This document shows, piece after piece, positions 10,663-21,788 of a stretch of 64,000 nt of DNA. The notes under the pieces were generated by a model. The model was not told where the DNA came from. It searched no databases and worked only from the letters and a program-made list of their open reading frames with translations. Every line of letters begins with the position of its first letter. Position 1 is the stretch's first letter. Both the position numbers and the translations under genes were made by a program. Source of the stretch: Ctenosaura bakeri (taxonomy: Eukaryota; Chordata; Lepidosauria; Squamata; Iguanidae); NCBI GenBank assembly GCA_948474755.1, contig CAOLHI010001804.1:682001-746000 (forward strand). The letters are read 5' to 3'.

Positions 10663-11499
10663 AGATTAGAACTCATAGCAATTCATGTATCACAAATGAT
10701 ACTGAAGATTTAGCCAAGGTCAGTAGCTGTTGCCCTTGAGAAGGGGTCTGCAGCACCACAGCAGCAGAAAGGTAGTTCAGACTTGAGAATATTGGTCCAC
10801 AGCACAATGTGTTTTTCTCTGTGGAGAAGCTGGAGGTCTCAAGTTCATAACTATTCATCTACAGTGAGATAGATAGGAGGGCAAACTTAGAAAAAGGCAA
10901 GAGTGATGGTAATGGATAATAGTGAAATAGGAACATTGTAAGGGTGCTACCAGCAACTGTACTATTAATCCTGATCTCATTGAGATAAAGAGAAGCAGTC
11001 CCAGTATTGAGATAGGAATCTCCTGTAACGCATTGAAGGAGGTTGCATAGATATATGTGTACATGTATGTATGACAGGAACAAAATGATCCCTAAAGTAG
11101 ATCTAGATTGAATCATTGATGGAGATCATGATGGAGTGTTGGAGCAGAATTGACAAGATTAGAATTGATATGAACAGGATAGAGATTGGCTTTCTGTTTT
11201 CCATGGGGATTTGGAGTGATTCCTTTCAACAGAAGGTTAATGATGTACCCTGTGAGATAAATATCATTGCCTTGTAACTTGCTAGAAAAAATGATTAGAA
11301 GGAGATCTATCTACCACTGGAAAGTAGTGCACTGTTCCTTCAAAGACAAACCATTATCTTTTTTTTCATTTGAAAAAGAAATGGTGTAAAGAACTTCATT
11401 TGATGATGAACATTCCAACTCTTGCTGAGATTTCTGAAATATCAACACAGGAGATTTTAGAAGTTTCAGGAAAGAATAAGTACATTTGCATAGACACTG
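10663..11499. other. unassigned sequence between the CR1 copies
   Basis: No recognisable protein or repeat. It may continue the degenerate DIRS-like element to the right, but I see no motif. Confidence 0.35.
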
Positions 11500-12190
11500 A
11501 TGGTTATAAGCCTGTCAGCATCAAGATGTCAAACTGTTGATCTGTGATGGCGGGAACAGAAGCCTGTAGTGTGGTGGAGCTGACCATGTCTTCCTTGGAA
11601 AAGATTCTTTCAAGTCCAGTGGTGAATGAGACTTAGGATGAAGCTGGAGCTTAATAGAAGGAGACTCAGAAGCCCAAGGTGCCTCTTTATCCTTGTTGTC
11701 TTTGTGTTTCAAGGTATTTATTAAGTTGGCATCCTTACATGGGGTTCAACTTCTTAATTAATCCATATGATTGACCAGGAGCTGGAGGCACTTGATCTTG
11801 CTGTCTAAGAGAAATGAATGGAACAGTAGAAGCAACCTTTACTGATTCCCTATCAACTTGTACCAATGTGTCGGTTAGTAACAAGTGAATAGAGACTGTC
11901 TGTGCAGTCAACAGTTCCAGAGAGAGAGGTAGCTTTGAGGAGATGCTGAGGTTTGCAAAGGCCAATTTTCAGCAGTCAAATCCATAACTTTATTCATCTT
12001 ATCCCACAGGAGGACTTAAAGAGGATGACTGAGCCTGACAATGCTGGTAATTTTTGTGTTCCTTGTCAAGGCACAAAAACAATGAGAGAGGCTGTTTGGC
12101 TGATATATCTTTCCTCAGGAATTCACACAGCTTTTAAAGCTTCCTTTTGTTCCCTTTTGAGGCTGTAGGTTCATGGAAGGGCTGACCAAA
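11500..12190 (-). pseudogene. probable DIRS-like gag relic (antisense)
   Basis: On the minus strand, broken frames read a Cys-rich patch (LFLCLDKEHKNYQHCQAQ, about 12100-12020), then PLSLELLTAQTV, a RQQDQVPPAPGQSYGL block (about 11800) and a Lys-rich KHKDNKDKEAP stretch (about 11690) followed by HPKSHSP. A C-x-G/K-EH...C-x-HC pattern followed by Lys-rich and Pro/Ser-rich tracts resembles the gag-like ORF of vertebrate DIRS retrotransposons. This is recalled family appearance, not an alignment. Stops and frameshifts make it non-functional. Other degenerate elements cannot be excluded. Confidence 0.35.
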
Positions 12191-12649
12191 ATGAAGAGGA
12201 ACAATTCTAAATGATAAAGAATGAGTGGAGAAATCTTGAAGAGAAAAACTCAAGAGGAACAAGTTTCTATTGATGCTGCTGCTACGATGTAAAGGGACTG
12301 AAGGACTGGGCAGGTTCTAAACATGCATACTGAGAGGGAACATGGCCACTCACCTCTAGAAGGTGCTGCATGGGTGCAGATGACTCATATATGAGAGTCA
12401 CAGATACAATGAATAAGAACTATTGTTCTGGTGCTGTTACTGTTCCAGATGGCTTATTCTGTTCCTTTTCTCTACCCTCCTCTATTCCTCTTATGTTATC
12501 TCCTTCCTCTAACTGGCTTGGAAGCATCCTCCAAGACCCAATAGCATAACCATTCAAAATATTGGGATGGACTGGAAAAAATTACCTCTCCATTCGGAGA
12601 TACCAACTGACCATTATAGATAATTAAGAAACACTAATATTCTCTACTC
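12191..12649. other. unassigned sequence
   Basis: No feature recognised. Confidence 0.35.
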
Positions 12650-13427
12650 AATGAAGATGAACAGAGAGAAGTGTAAGGTCCTACACTTAGATAGAAAAAA
12701 TGGAATACAGAAATATAGGATGGGGGACACGTGGCTGGATAGCAGTACGTGTGAAAGGGATCTAGGAGTCTTCATAGATCACAAGCTGAACATGAGTCAG
12801 CAGTGTGATGCGGCAGCCAAGAAAGCCAATGCAATTCTTGGCTGCATCAATAGGAGTATGGTGCCTAGATTGAGGGAGGTACTGGTACCACTCTACTCTG
12901 CTTTGGTTAGACCCCATCTTGAATACTGTGTCCAGTTCTGGGCACCCCAATTCAAGAAGGATATTGACAAGCTGGAGCAAGTCCAGAGGAGGGCGACCAA
13001 AATGGTGAGAGGCCTGGAAGCCATGCCCTATGAGGATAGACTTAGAGAGCTGGGTATGTTTAGTCTACAGAAGAGAAGGTTAAGAGGGGACATGATAACC
13101 ATGTTTAAATATTTGAAGGGATGCCACGTAGAGGAGGGGGAGGGCTTGTTTTCTGCTGCTCCAGGACAAGGAGCAATGGATTCAAGCTGCAGGAAAGGAG
13201 ATTCCACCTGAACCTCAGGAAGAACTTCCTGACAGTCAGGGCTGTCCGGCAGTGGAATATGCTACCTTGGAGTGTAGTGGAGTCTCCTTCCTTGGAGGTT
13301 TTTAAGCAGAGGCTTGATGGCCATCTGTCGGGAGTGCTTTGAGGGTGTTCCTGCATGGCAGGGGGTTGGACTGGATGGCTCCTATGGTCTCTTCCAATTC
13401 TACATTTCTATGATTCTATGATTCTAA
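12650..13427 (+). mobile_element. CR1 LINE, sense, strongly 5'-truncated
   Basis: It begins inside ORF2 downstream of the catalytic FADD box ([10 protein letters not shown] region) and ends in the CR1 3' tail TATGATTCTATGATTCTA. The reading frame is open from 12651 to 13211, then shifts. The shifted frame from about 13121 carries the end of ORF2 ([12 protein letters not shown] to HLSGVL, stop at 13342). A short deletion beside the AAPETRTR codons seen in the other copies causes the shift. It is inverted relative to the copy at 9238-10662. Confidence 0.92.
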
Positions 13428-15117
13428 GATTTGGTGAAAGATAAAACCATAGTATCTGACTTCTTCATAGACAGCAAACTCAAAACATTGCAATTTAAAT
13501 AGATGTGTGACCATGTTATAACTATCAGTAGTATCTCTAGTAACATTTCAATTAAAAAGAATAATACAAAATGAATATTGTCACCAAAATATTGGAGACA
13601 ATATTTTCCTTGAAATTTTCATCACAAAGAGAAATCATTTTTTCACATAATGATTAGCATTGTTTAACATTTATTTTTCATATGCAGCGGGGAAGAAGGG
13701 TCACAGATATTGAAATGACACAAGTGCACACTTGAAGATCATTTTGTTGGACAGATAAAATCCCTAAGAGTTTTTAATACAAAATAACATATTAGTGTGT
13801 ACGTTATGTTAAACACAATCATTTTTAGAGGACCAAAGGAAATCAAAATGAGTTTAAAAAAGAAGAAAGGTATTGAATCTGCACAACTAGGGAAAATTCT
13901 TTCAATCTATCCTGATTTTTTTTTTGAGGAGAAAAGAAGTAGAGGAGGCAAGGAGACAGAAAGGCAATAAAATCATGATTTAAGTGTGATAGTGTGCCAC
14001 TTCTGATATCATTCCTGATAATTTTTTGAAAACAGAATTTCTAGCAATGTCTAGTGATTTTTCCCATTGTAGAGAATCGTCTTTTTTTTGTGCTGTGATC
14101 TGCTTTATCTTCCTACAGCATTAAAATTCTACTCAGGCCTATATACAGAACAGTTTGAAATCCACGGTCTTTTCAGGCAGTGCCATGAGAATTTATGACT
14201 TTTGCATAGAGCTGCACATCAACTGTCTGTACCTTCTAATGAAGTGTCAAGGATGGAGTAAGGATTGTAATTAAGTTGGGTACAAGAGGTAAAGATGTGC
14301 AGAGGCATGTCAAGAATCAGGCAAGATAGAAGGGTCTTTAAAAAAAACACTCTTTAGTTCTATTACAGATTTATAGGAAATTCAAACACTGTTATTAAGT
14401 CATTTGGGAACGAAAGAATGGAGCTGCAAAACCTCAGTCAGAAATAAAACTTCCTCTTATTTATTCACAGAAGCATGAAAATAAGGGTCATTAACTATTT
14501 CAATACCTTTTTTTGCATATAAAAATTAATAAAATTTCACCTGCCATCAAAATGTCAATACATTTTTGCTGCATTGGATGAAATGGGAGAAGGGGATATA
14601 GGAAGATGCATGAGAATGAGCCAGACCCTTTGTTTTGTATTGTCAACACTGACTAGCGGCAGCTATTCAGGTTTTTTTTTTTACTAAACTGGAACACTGT
14701 TGTTGGACTACAAATCAAAGAATGGATGGAAGAATCTGGGAGTTGTAGTCTAAAAAGTAACTTTTCTAAGTTTCATTTAGGTAGGATTCTTTCCCAGCTC
14801 TAACCTATATTGTCAGAGATTATGGAAACACACTCAACCAATGATAAATTGTATTTTATTTTTCTGTACTTATTAAAGGTAGATAACCAAAGAACAAGAT
14901 AACACTTTTGAAAATAACAGGGGCCAAACTACATGTGATACTCAGTCATCCACAGAGGAAAGGAGGATTTTAATTTTCCCTTTCATATGTTTTGTTGCTG
15001 ATAACATATCTTGTAATATTGCTTTTAAAAAGTTACTAAGTTTGTTACTTGTTGAGCACATACTGTTACCATTCCCTGCTTTGCAAAAGTACCCAGCATT
15101 ATGTTGTTGTTAACATT
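13428..15117. other. unassigned AT-rich sequence
   Basis: No gene or RNA seen. 14700-14760 contains GTTGGACTACAAATC and GGGAGTTGTAGTC, the worn inverted pair often left by hAT-type small elements, too degraded to call. Confidence 0.45.
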
Positions 15118-15573
15118 GGCCATTTCCGCACAGGGTATTTGAAATGGTGCAGTCTGTCCTCCAGAGAGGACATCTGCACCTGGGAGCGGACTGGGTCCGG
15201 ACTACTTAACGTAGATCTGCACCTCAGCCTGCTCCGGAACGATCCCAAGTGGTCATCTAGCGTGCTTTTGAAAAACCTGTCTCTTTTGGTTTTTCAAAAG
15301 CATGGAGCACGCCAGTGCGAGCCTGCTCCTTTGTGCAGATTTGCAGGCTCACACCAATGCGAGCCGGTGATCTGCTGGGGGTGGGCTTTAGGCTGGTGAG
15401 CTTGAGTGGTTGGTCGAGAGCCTCGACCAACCGGAAGCCGCCTTTTTCAATGCTGGAGCAGTGCGGAGCGATGAGCACGCACTGCTCCGGTGCAGCCTGG
15501 ACCGGACTGGGGAGCCATAAGACCCGGTAAGTAGTGGCACGGGGCGATTCCCTCGCCCTGTGTGGAAATGGCC
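15118..15573. mobile_element. GC-rich inverted-repeat DNA transposon, 3-bp TSD ATT
   Basis: Ends are GGCCATTTCCGCACAGGG (left) and GGCCATTTCCACACAGGG (right, reverse strand): 17 of 18 positions match. ATT flanks both sides (15115-15117, 15574-15576). Inside is a hairpin CTTTTGAAAAACC/GGTTTTTCAAAAG (about 15265-15303) and a second CGAGAGCCTCGACCAACCGG patch. It is the same family as 3581-4044 and 55993-56448. There is no transposase. Confidence 0.85.
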
Positions 15574-16241
15574 ATTGTGTTCATGTTTTCTCCTTTGAAA
15601 ATTCAAACAAACAAAACACAGTGGCCCCAAGTCAATAGTAGCTGCAGCTGGCCACAATGTCCCTGAAAAGTTACCTTTGCTACTTTCTTTCTGAACTCCA
15701 AAATCCAAATTATCTGAAATAAGCATGGCTTCTTGGAAAGTATAGTAGTTCTCTGGGAAGCCTTCTGGAAGTACTAATGATATAATTTCTGACAACATGC
15801 TGAGATAGCACTCTGGAGGGGTATATTTCTACAACACCATACAGTATAGCATGAAAGCAGGGATGGGCAACCTTTGTGAGTTTGTGGGCCAATTTTTGTT
15901 CCTGGGTCTCTCTGAGTATTCAAAAATGCCCAAAATGCCAAACAAGAAGGAAAAAAATAAAATGAACCAGAAATGGGTTGAACTTCTGGTTTTGAGGTTT
16001 TTTTGTTTGTTTGTTTTTGTTTTTTGTTTTGGTAATACAGTGCTAAGGGCTCCTGGAACCTATTTAAAAGGACAAATCACCACTCCTGGAAGCTTGTCCG
16101 AAAGGTAAGTCACACCTCCTTTTGACAAAAAAGGGGCAGTCCAAGATATTGTGGCATATCAGGTACTGAAAAAGTAGCACATGTATCCCCAGGGCAACAG
16201 TTTGGCTTCTGCTACTGTAGAGCTGTTAAGATGTCTCTCAG
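15574..16241. other. unassigned sequence
   Basis: 15857-15890 (GCAGGGATGGGCAACC...) resembles a hAT-type terminus, but I could not find the partner end. There is a T/G-rich run at 15990-16030. Confidence 0.4.
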
Positions 16242-16253
16242 AAACCACAGAGA
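16242..16253 (+). repeat. target-site duplication of the L1, left copy
   Basis: AAACCACAGAGA, repeated at 17640-17651 directly after the poly-A tail. Confidence 0.85.
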
Positions 16254-17200
16254 TAAGAGAAATAATAGAGAAAGAAATAAAAAAACAAAAAATTTATAGA
16301 TTAAAAGAATGGATGAAAATAATGATAAATAAAGATAGAATGAAAGAGAGATTGCAGGAAACTAAAATATCCTGGTTAAATTATATACAATTAGAGCAAT
16401 GGACAAAGAGTATGAAAAGATATGTTAAGGATTTTAAAGAATATACTAAATTTGAACAAATTATTATTCAAAGAGAAAATATGCAAGAAAATGAAATACT
16501 AAAAGGTATTACAAGTGAAATATATAAAATATTAGCAAAAGAACAAGAAGAAGATTTTCTTAGAAAAATGTGGGAGGAAGAGATAGTACAAAATATAGAT
16601 ATACAAGAATGGAGAAAAATTTGGAAACAACGTCATTTAAAAAAATTATCAATAAGAATAAAAGAGAATTATTATAAATTAGTGTGGAAATGGTACTTGA
16701 CTCCAGTGAAATTAAATCAAATAGATGAGAAATATTCAAGATTATGTTGGAGAGGATGTCAAGAAATTGGTACATATATGCATATGTGGTGGAATTGCAA
16801 TAAGATAATGGAGTTTTGGCAAAAGGTTTTTAAAGAGATAAAAGAGATTATAGGAGCAGATATACCAGTATGTCCAAATATTGCATTGTTATCTATATAT
16901 GATAAGGTTGAGTGTACTCAAGTAAAGAAAGAATTAATAACAAATTTGTTAACTGCAGCGAGATTAATAATAGCAAAAAAATGGAAAGCAAATGAAAAAT
17001 TTCAAATAGAGGAATGGTATAACGAAGTGTGGAAAATCGCAATTAATGATAAACTAACATGTAGAATTAGGTTTATGAAAGGTTTGGTTAAAGGGAATGA
17101 TTTTGAAGAAATTTGGAAAATATTTTTGGATAAAGTTCTGAAAAGAGATAGTAATACTACCCTGTCAAAAGAAGAATGGCAATTTTGGAAAGTGGATTAA
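16254..17200 (+). CDS. L1 ORF2 C-terminal segment (open, partial)
   Basis: This is the C-terminal third of the L1 endonuclease/reverse-transcriptase protein. It covers the region after the reverse-transcriptase domain, which in L1 contributes to RNA binding and retrotransposition. The open frame reads REIIEKEIKKQKIYRL at its start. It carries the conserved Cys/His patch RLCWRGCQEIGTYMHMWWNC (C..C....GT..H.WW.C) at about 16736-16798 and ends WQFWKVD. No stop interrupts about 315 codons. The endonuclease and the catalytic Asp box are missing because of 5' truncation. The upstream Met at 16181 lies in flanking DNA before the duplication and is not part of the gene. Confidence 0.9.
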
Positions 17201-17639
17201 ATAAAAAGTTGGCTCTGGGGGGTGGGTATTTTTTAGTTTTAGTTTTGTTTTTCTTTTATGTTGTATATTTTGTAATTCTTAGTAGGTGTGTGTGTTAAAC
17301 TTGTGATTTATAGATTTAAAAGGATAAGTGATGTCAATGTTTTTTTAAAAAAAAAAGTTAAAAGAATTAACAATAGAAATAGATTAAAGGGGATGTGAAA
17401 AATATTGAATTAAATGTGAAATTATAATAGTTGAACAGATTTATAAATTTAAGGGTAAAGGTGCAAAATAACAATGAAAGTTAGTATTGCTTAAGAGAAG
17501 AGAAAAAAAGAAAAAGAAAAAAAAATTATTTTTTTTTAATTCACTATTATGTATATCACATGGTGTTTAATTTTTTTTTCTTGTTTTGTATTTGTGATTT
17601 AGTTATATAATTAATAAAAATTAAAAAAAAAAAAAAAAA
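16254..17639 (+). mobile_element. young L1 LINE insertion, 5'-truncated, with poly-A and 12-bp TSD
   Basis: It starts abruptly inside ORF2, runs through the ORF2 stop at 17198-17200, about 420 bases of 3'UTR and a poly-A tail of 17 or more (from about 17623). Perfect AAACCACAGAGA duplications flank it. All the marks of target-primed reverse transcription are present, and the intact frame indicates recent origin. Confidence 0.93.
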
Positions 17640-17651
17640 AAACCACAGAGA
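17640..17651 (+). repeat. target-site duplication of the L1, right copy
   Basis: AAACCACAGAGA follows the poly-A tail. The first A is ambiguous with the tail. Confidence 0.85.
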
Positions 17652-19136
17652 GCTGCTCAGAGTCACAGCAGACAAACTGATCCAGGTGGGCAATTAGTCT
17701 GTTCCTCTATAAGCCTATTTTGTTAACTTAAAGATTATGACACTTTTTTTAAACAGCAGAGACATTATTCTGAAAGCACCTCCCTTCACTCTGTGTTCAG
17801 TATCAGTTTTTCCTTCAAGGCTGATGCTTGAGTAAAATGGTTCTTATATCTGAAAGGGAATGTACCCCTAGGTGACACTCATTGCCTCCCGTCCCCAGCA
17901 CCAAGCTTCTTCACCTGGAACAATTTTTATTTAAAAAACAAACAAACCATAAGGTGGTTAATAAATAGCTGCAAGAATATTTATGTAGTATATTAAAAAA
18001 AATAGGAGAGCTTACTTGAAATGTGCATGTAGGGAGTGGAGAAGATTGATTACTGGACAAGTATTGGATTCACTGAGGTATATATCAGTCATTTATCCTA
18101 TGACTTGTGTTTATATTATGCCTTCACCCTAACTCATCTGCTGAACCTACTTAATTTTTTATTCTTAAGATACTTAAAAACTGATGGTTGCGCAAATCAT
18201 TATTGAATATACAGTAATTAAGCCTTTTTCAGACTGGAAGGAAATATTAGTAATTTTCCCCTTTATATTCAACTATCATTCATATTTTGTTGGAGCAGCA
18301 CATTTTTAACTTACAGTCTGCTTATTTTTTTTAACAAAAATGCAAAAAATAAAAATAAAAATCAAAGAACCAAGAAGAAGCTGGTTTGAATGCCATCTGT
18401 CTTTGTACATGGCTGAATCTCTTTGAATTTGTGCTTAACAAACAGTTGGTGAATAACTAAACAGCAAACAGGAACTGGAACAATTCAGAAACACTTAGCA
18501 GACTGTTTTTAATTCCACAATAAATCAAAACCAAATGTTTTATAGGCTGTCATGCCATCAAATGACAAGCTTCTCTTTTTCACATAAATATATGAGGTAA
18601 CTGAAATTCCAAAGAGGCTGGTTTATTTTCAGTTCACTGGTGTCCAATGGGAAAAAGGGACTACTGCTCCAGCACCAGTGTGAAGGGTCACCATGGCAAC
18701 AGAGAAATTTCACCCCAATGTGCCTTGTGCAGGATGGGGGAGTGTATTGCAGTGAGCTTATCTCTGAGGCTGCACTGGGGGCCTGGCCTGCCTTGGGCAG
18801 CTGCTTGGGATAGGCCCAGGCCAAGTCTTGTGATGGCACAGCCATCACAAGTCTTGGACATGAGATCTGGCATGTTTCATGTGCTGTCTCTCAAGCCAAA
18901 CTCTTGAAAGACTACAAGTCTTGTGAGACTTCAAGCAAGACCCAGCAGGCATATATTTAGGCCTGCTGGCATGCTGGCCAAACATTGCTGCCTGGCTTCT
19001 ATGTGAGAACAGGTCACATCGCACATAAGGAGTTTCCTTGGTGCTACATGGTCTGCCTGTTCATAGCCAAAAGGAAGGTCCTGGCATGGAAAGTGGGGTG
19101 GGGGACAGGAGGTTTTTTGGGATGACTTAATTTCCA
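17652..19136. other. unassigned sequence
   Basis: No gene. It contains the small hairpin at 18827-18851. Confidence 0.45.
18827..18851. repeat. perfect short hairpin
   Basis: CTTGTGATGGC and GCCATCACAAG form an 11-bp stem around a 3-base loop. No element or RNA gene recognised around it. Confidence 0.8.
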
Positions 19137-19375
19137 TTTTCTCCTTTCTCTGATTCTTTTTCTTCTTCCTCCTTTTCCTTCTTTTTCTTTTTTCCTTTTT
19201 TCTCTTTGTCTCTTTTCTTTTCTGTTTTCCCCTTTCTTTTCTCACCCACTTCTCCTACTGTCTTCCTTTCTTTCCTCCTTCCTCTCTCCCTGTCTGCCCC
19301 TTCTTCCTTTTATTTCATTTATTCCTCATTTCCTTTTTCCTCTTCTTCCTTCTTTCTTTTCCTTCACTTCATTTG
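19137..19375. repeat. polypyrimidine tract of about 240 bases
   Basis: Almost uninterrupted C and T on the plus strand (polypurine on the strand in which the CNTNAP2 exon reads). It is able in principle to form triplex DNA. Open frames here are compositional. Confidence 0.9.
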
Positions 19376-19759
19376 GACCTGTGGCCATGACTGCATGGTA
19401 GCCACTCTGCGCTTTGGCCAACACCACATATTGGCCTCAGTGTCTGGGTGGGGTCAGGCCTCTGCTGGCCAGGGATGGGTTACAGGAGAGGCAGGAGAAC
19501 TATGTAGGGTGCAGATGTTGGGCATTGCTGGAAGAGAATCCCATCTGCCTCCCTCCCTATATTCAGGGGAGGAATTCAGTACAGTCTGCTCTGCTACTCC
19601 TCATTACCCCAGGAATGGACAGGGGTAGTATAACTTATATCCTGCCTCATCCAGCATTCACATTGGTGGCCCTGGCTATGTTCCTGACTCACTGCATGGC
19701 TTTTCTGTCACGTGGGCAACCCTTTTTTGCTACCTTTATTACCCCATCATAGGCCTTCT
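19376..19759. other. unassigned sequence
   Basis: No feature recognised. Confidence 0.35.
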
Positions 19760-20560
19760 GCTAGTTTTTAGCCTGCATCGGATTGGACTCACTCTGAATT
19801 TTCTGCCACTGTTGTTCTAGTCTCTGTCTTGTTCAATTCATTGCTGCCAGTTCTTTAGAAGACAAGGGGTCTGGATTAGCTCTACTCTGTGAAAAGGGAT
19901 GCTTAGGAGCATTTGTGTCTACTAGTCATTTCCCCATTCCAGAAATCAACTGTGGCTTCAACAGGATCACCTGCTAAGGCAGCAGGAATCTCCTCAAGAG
20001 CCATCAGGAATCCATCCTGATCCATAAGCCTCCTGGAGCAGACTATCTTAATGGTCCTCACTCCTGTAGAGGCTCTGAGTCCCAGTAAGTCTAAGCCTGA
20101 CCAAGAAGTGATGTGTCCATGACAATGGAACAGTAGAAAGCTCTATTTCCAGATCACCATCAACCCCGTCCTGTATAGAAAACAACATCTTGAGTTTGCC
20201 CAGCAGCATGAGTGGGTCCAGATACCACTTGGGCCAGACTCATGGTTGTCATGGCAGACATGAAATCTTGAATCACTCCTGACAAGGCTCAGCATGAATT
20301 TTGAAGTCCCTCAACATCACAAGCCATGGAGACTCCCAAGGCCTCCCCAGCTAATTCAAGAAGGGAGACTGTTGAATAGTGGGGTGGGCAATAAACTAAT
20401 AGAATTCCTAATCTGTCCCGAATATTCACCTTTAAAGAAACACACTCAGGCCCTGTAGACTGAGGAGTGTGGTGCCTGGTCACGGGATTATTATCCCAAT
20501 AGACCACTGCAACTCCACCCCTTGCTCTCCAGCTTGTGGCTACAGCTGCACAAAGAACTA
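19760..20560 (-). pseudogene. L2-like LINE relic (antisense): endonuclease and linker
   Basis: On the minus strand, 20507-20289 reads GPECVSLKVNIRDRLGILLV then YCPPHYS and SLLELAGEALGVSM. This is the middle of an apurinic-type endonuclease of an L2-like LINE (DRLGILLVYRPP is the recognisable core). 20060-19860 reads RLMDQDGFLMALEEIPAALA then GDPVEATVDFWN, the linker between endonuclease and reverse transcriptase in this clade. No reverse-transcriptase domain is visible and stops interrupt the frame. L2 assignment is from recalled family appearance. Confidence 0.65.
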
Positions 20561-21529
20561 ATTCTTATTTCTTGTTCATGCTGAGTCCTGGCTAATTCTA
20601 TTATTCCTTTTATTTTCCATATTGTCACACTATCTGTGATTGTGTCTATAATGATCCTGCCACTTGGCACCAAAAATATGTGACAGATTCCCTCATCATG
20701 ATGACCCCACAGTTATAAGCTCTTGGGCTCCTGTCACTCATTTTGCTCCTTTCTCTCTCAAGATCCCTCCCTGGATTGAGTATTTGGGACTCAAATTGAT
20801 CCCTGTACAGACCAGTAGAGGTGTTTTTCCATGAGTTCACTGTGATAACTGTGACCAGACTCACTGTCAAAACCAATCAGGAACAGCCATACACAGTTTT
20901 AAAAAAGAATATACAAGCAAAAGTTTATTAATACACAGATGACACATTAACCCCTGAACTATTTAATCATTCACAACTCCCCAAACTCTTATCGATTTCT
21001 TCCTCCAGCTGACTGTCGTATGTTTATTACAGTTTTTCCTTATCTCTATGCCATCTTTTCCCTATCTCTATGCAATCTTTTTCCTATTTGTTCTCTGTCA
21101 GAGATAAGCCTCAGTTTTGTAACTTTTCTCTCCTGTGGGCCCCTTCACAGCATTCCCTGAGCTGTGTTTGGCTGACACCAAAGAGGCTTGCCAACTCCTC
21201 CCTTCACAATCATATTTACAAAATTAAAACAAGGAAAATACACACAAGACAAATATACATAAGCAAATAAAACTATCACTTAGAACCTAACTTTAGCATC
21301 TGAAAGAAAGATGTATCTGTAATAAAATTTTAGGGGAGTGAAAATGATAAATGTGAAGCACAGGTAAACCACCAAAAATACACAAATGAGAATGGGCAGT
21401 CTTATCTTACTACCATTCTGAGTTTTATTTCAGCCATAATCATTGTAACCAACTTTAGTTGCCAGAAGTCTTATCTAAAGATAAATAAAAGTAATGAATC
21501 CTATTGCCAGAAATTAAGCCCAACATTAC
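20561..21529. other. unassigned, possible antisense LTR debris
   Basis: Read in reverse there is an AATAAA (about 20928-20933 in antisense). Near 20670 lies a TTTTTGGTGCCAAGTGGCAGG-like stretch that recalls an LTR/primer-binding junction. I could not find both LTR ends, so this is only a hint. Confidence 0.3.
21524..21529 (-). other. CNTNAP2: 5' splice donor of the CNTNAP2 exon
   Basis: On the minus strand the exon ends ...GATTCTG, followed by GTAATG. The exon leaves one base (G) of a split codon. In the mammalian protein the corresponding residue after Asp-Ser is Ala (GCN), which fits. Confidence 0.85.
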
Positions 21530-21760
21530 CAGAATCTGAATGCCAAGGATCTGTTGCTGAAGACATTGGTTGAATGGTTTGTGGATTTGCTCCACAGTTG
21601 GATTCCACAAGTTCTCCTTCTGTGTGGATATGAGAGGAGATGTTCGTTGATCTCAAGGCTGCCTTGAGGGGGGCAATCTGGTTGAACTGCACTCTGGACA
21701 AGCAGCCAGAAAAACCTGGTGTATTGTATTTACGGATCTCTTGATCAATCTTTCCAAGTT
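21530..21760 (-). CDS. CNTNAP2: exon of contactin-associated protein-like 2 (Caspr2), end of last laminin-G domain
   Basis: This is one internal exon of a neurexin-superfamily cell-adhesion receptor. Caspr2 sits in the axonal membrane, partners contactin-2 and clusters Kv1 potassium channels next to the node of Ranvier (family knowledge). The 231-bp exon encodes [33 protein letters not shown], then [13 protein letters not shown] and [24 protein letters not shown] is the end of the fourth laminin-G domain, and the Cys of ESNCG closes its disulphide. SSATDPWH just before the membrane segment is specific to CNTNAP2 among the five paralogues as I recall them. The exon starts and ends in phase 1. 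The acceptor is a pyrimidine-rich tract ending CACTTTTAG. Neighbouring exons, the transmembrane segment and the cytoplasmic tail were not seen, as expected for a gene with very long introns. A paralogue is the main alternative. Confidence 0.9.
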
Positions 21761-21788
21761 CTAAAAGTGGGAAGAAAAGAAAAACAAG
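21761..21788 (-). other. CNTNAP2: 3' splice acceptor and polypyrimidine tract of the CNTNAP2 exon
   Basis: Read on the minus strand this is a T/C-rich run ending CCCACTTTTAG immediately before AACTTGG. The preceding exon must end with one base; a G would make the split codon Glu. Confidence 0.85.

Noticed and set aside
16181..16253. Met at 16181 as the start of a 339-codon protein
   Set aside because: The codons before 16254 are flanking DNA left of the L1 target duplication; the frame is open there by chance.
19206..19628. 140-codon Ser/Phe-rich open frame
   Set aside because: It derives from the polypyrimidine tract.
20670..21020. Antisense LTR with primer-binding site
   Set aside because: An AATAAA and a TGGTGCC-like stretch are present, but paired termini and a target duplication could not be found.
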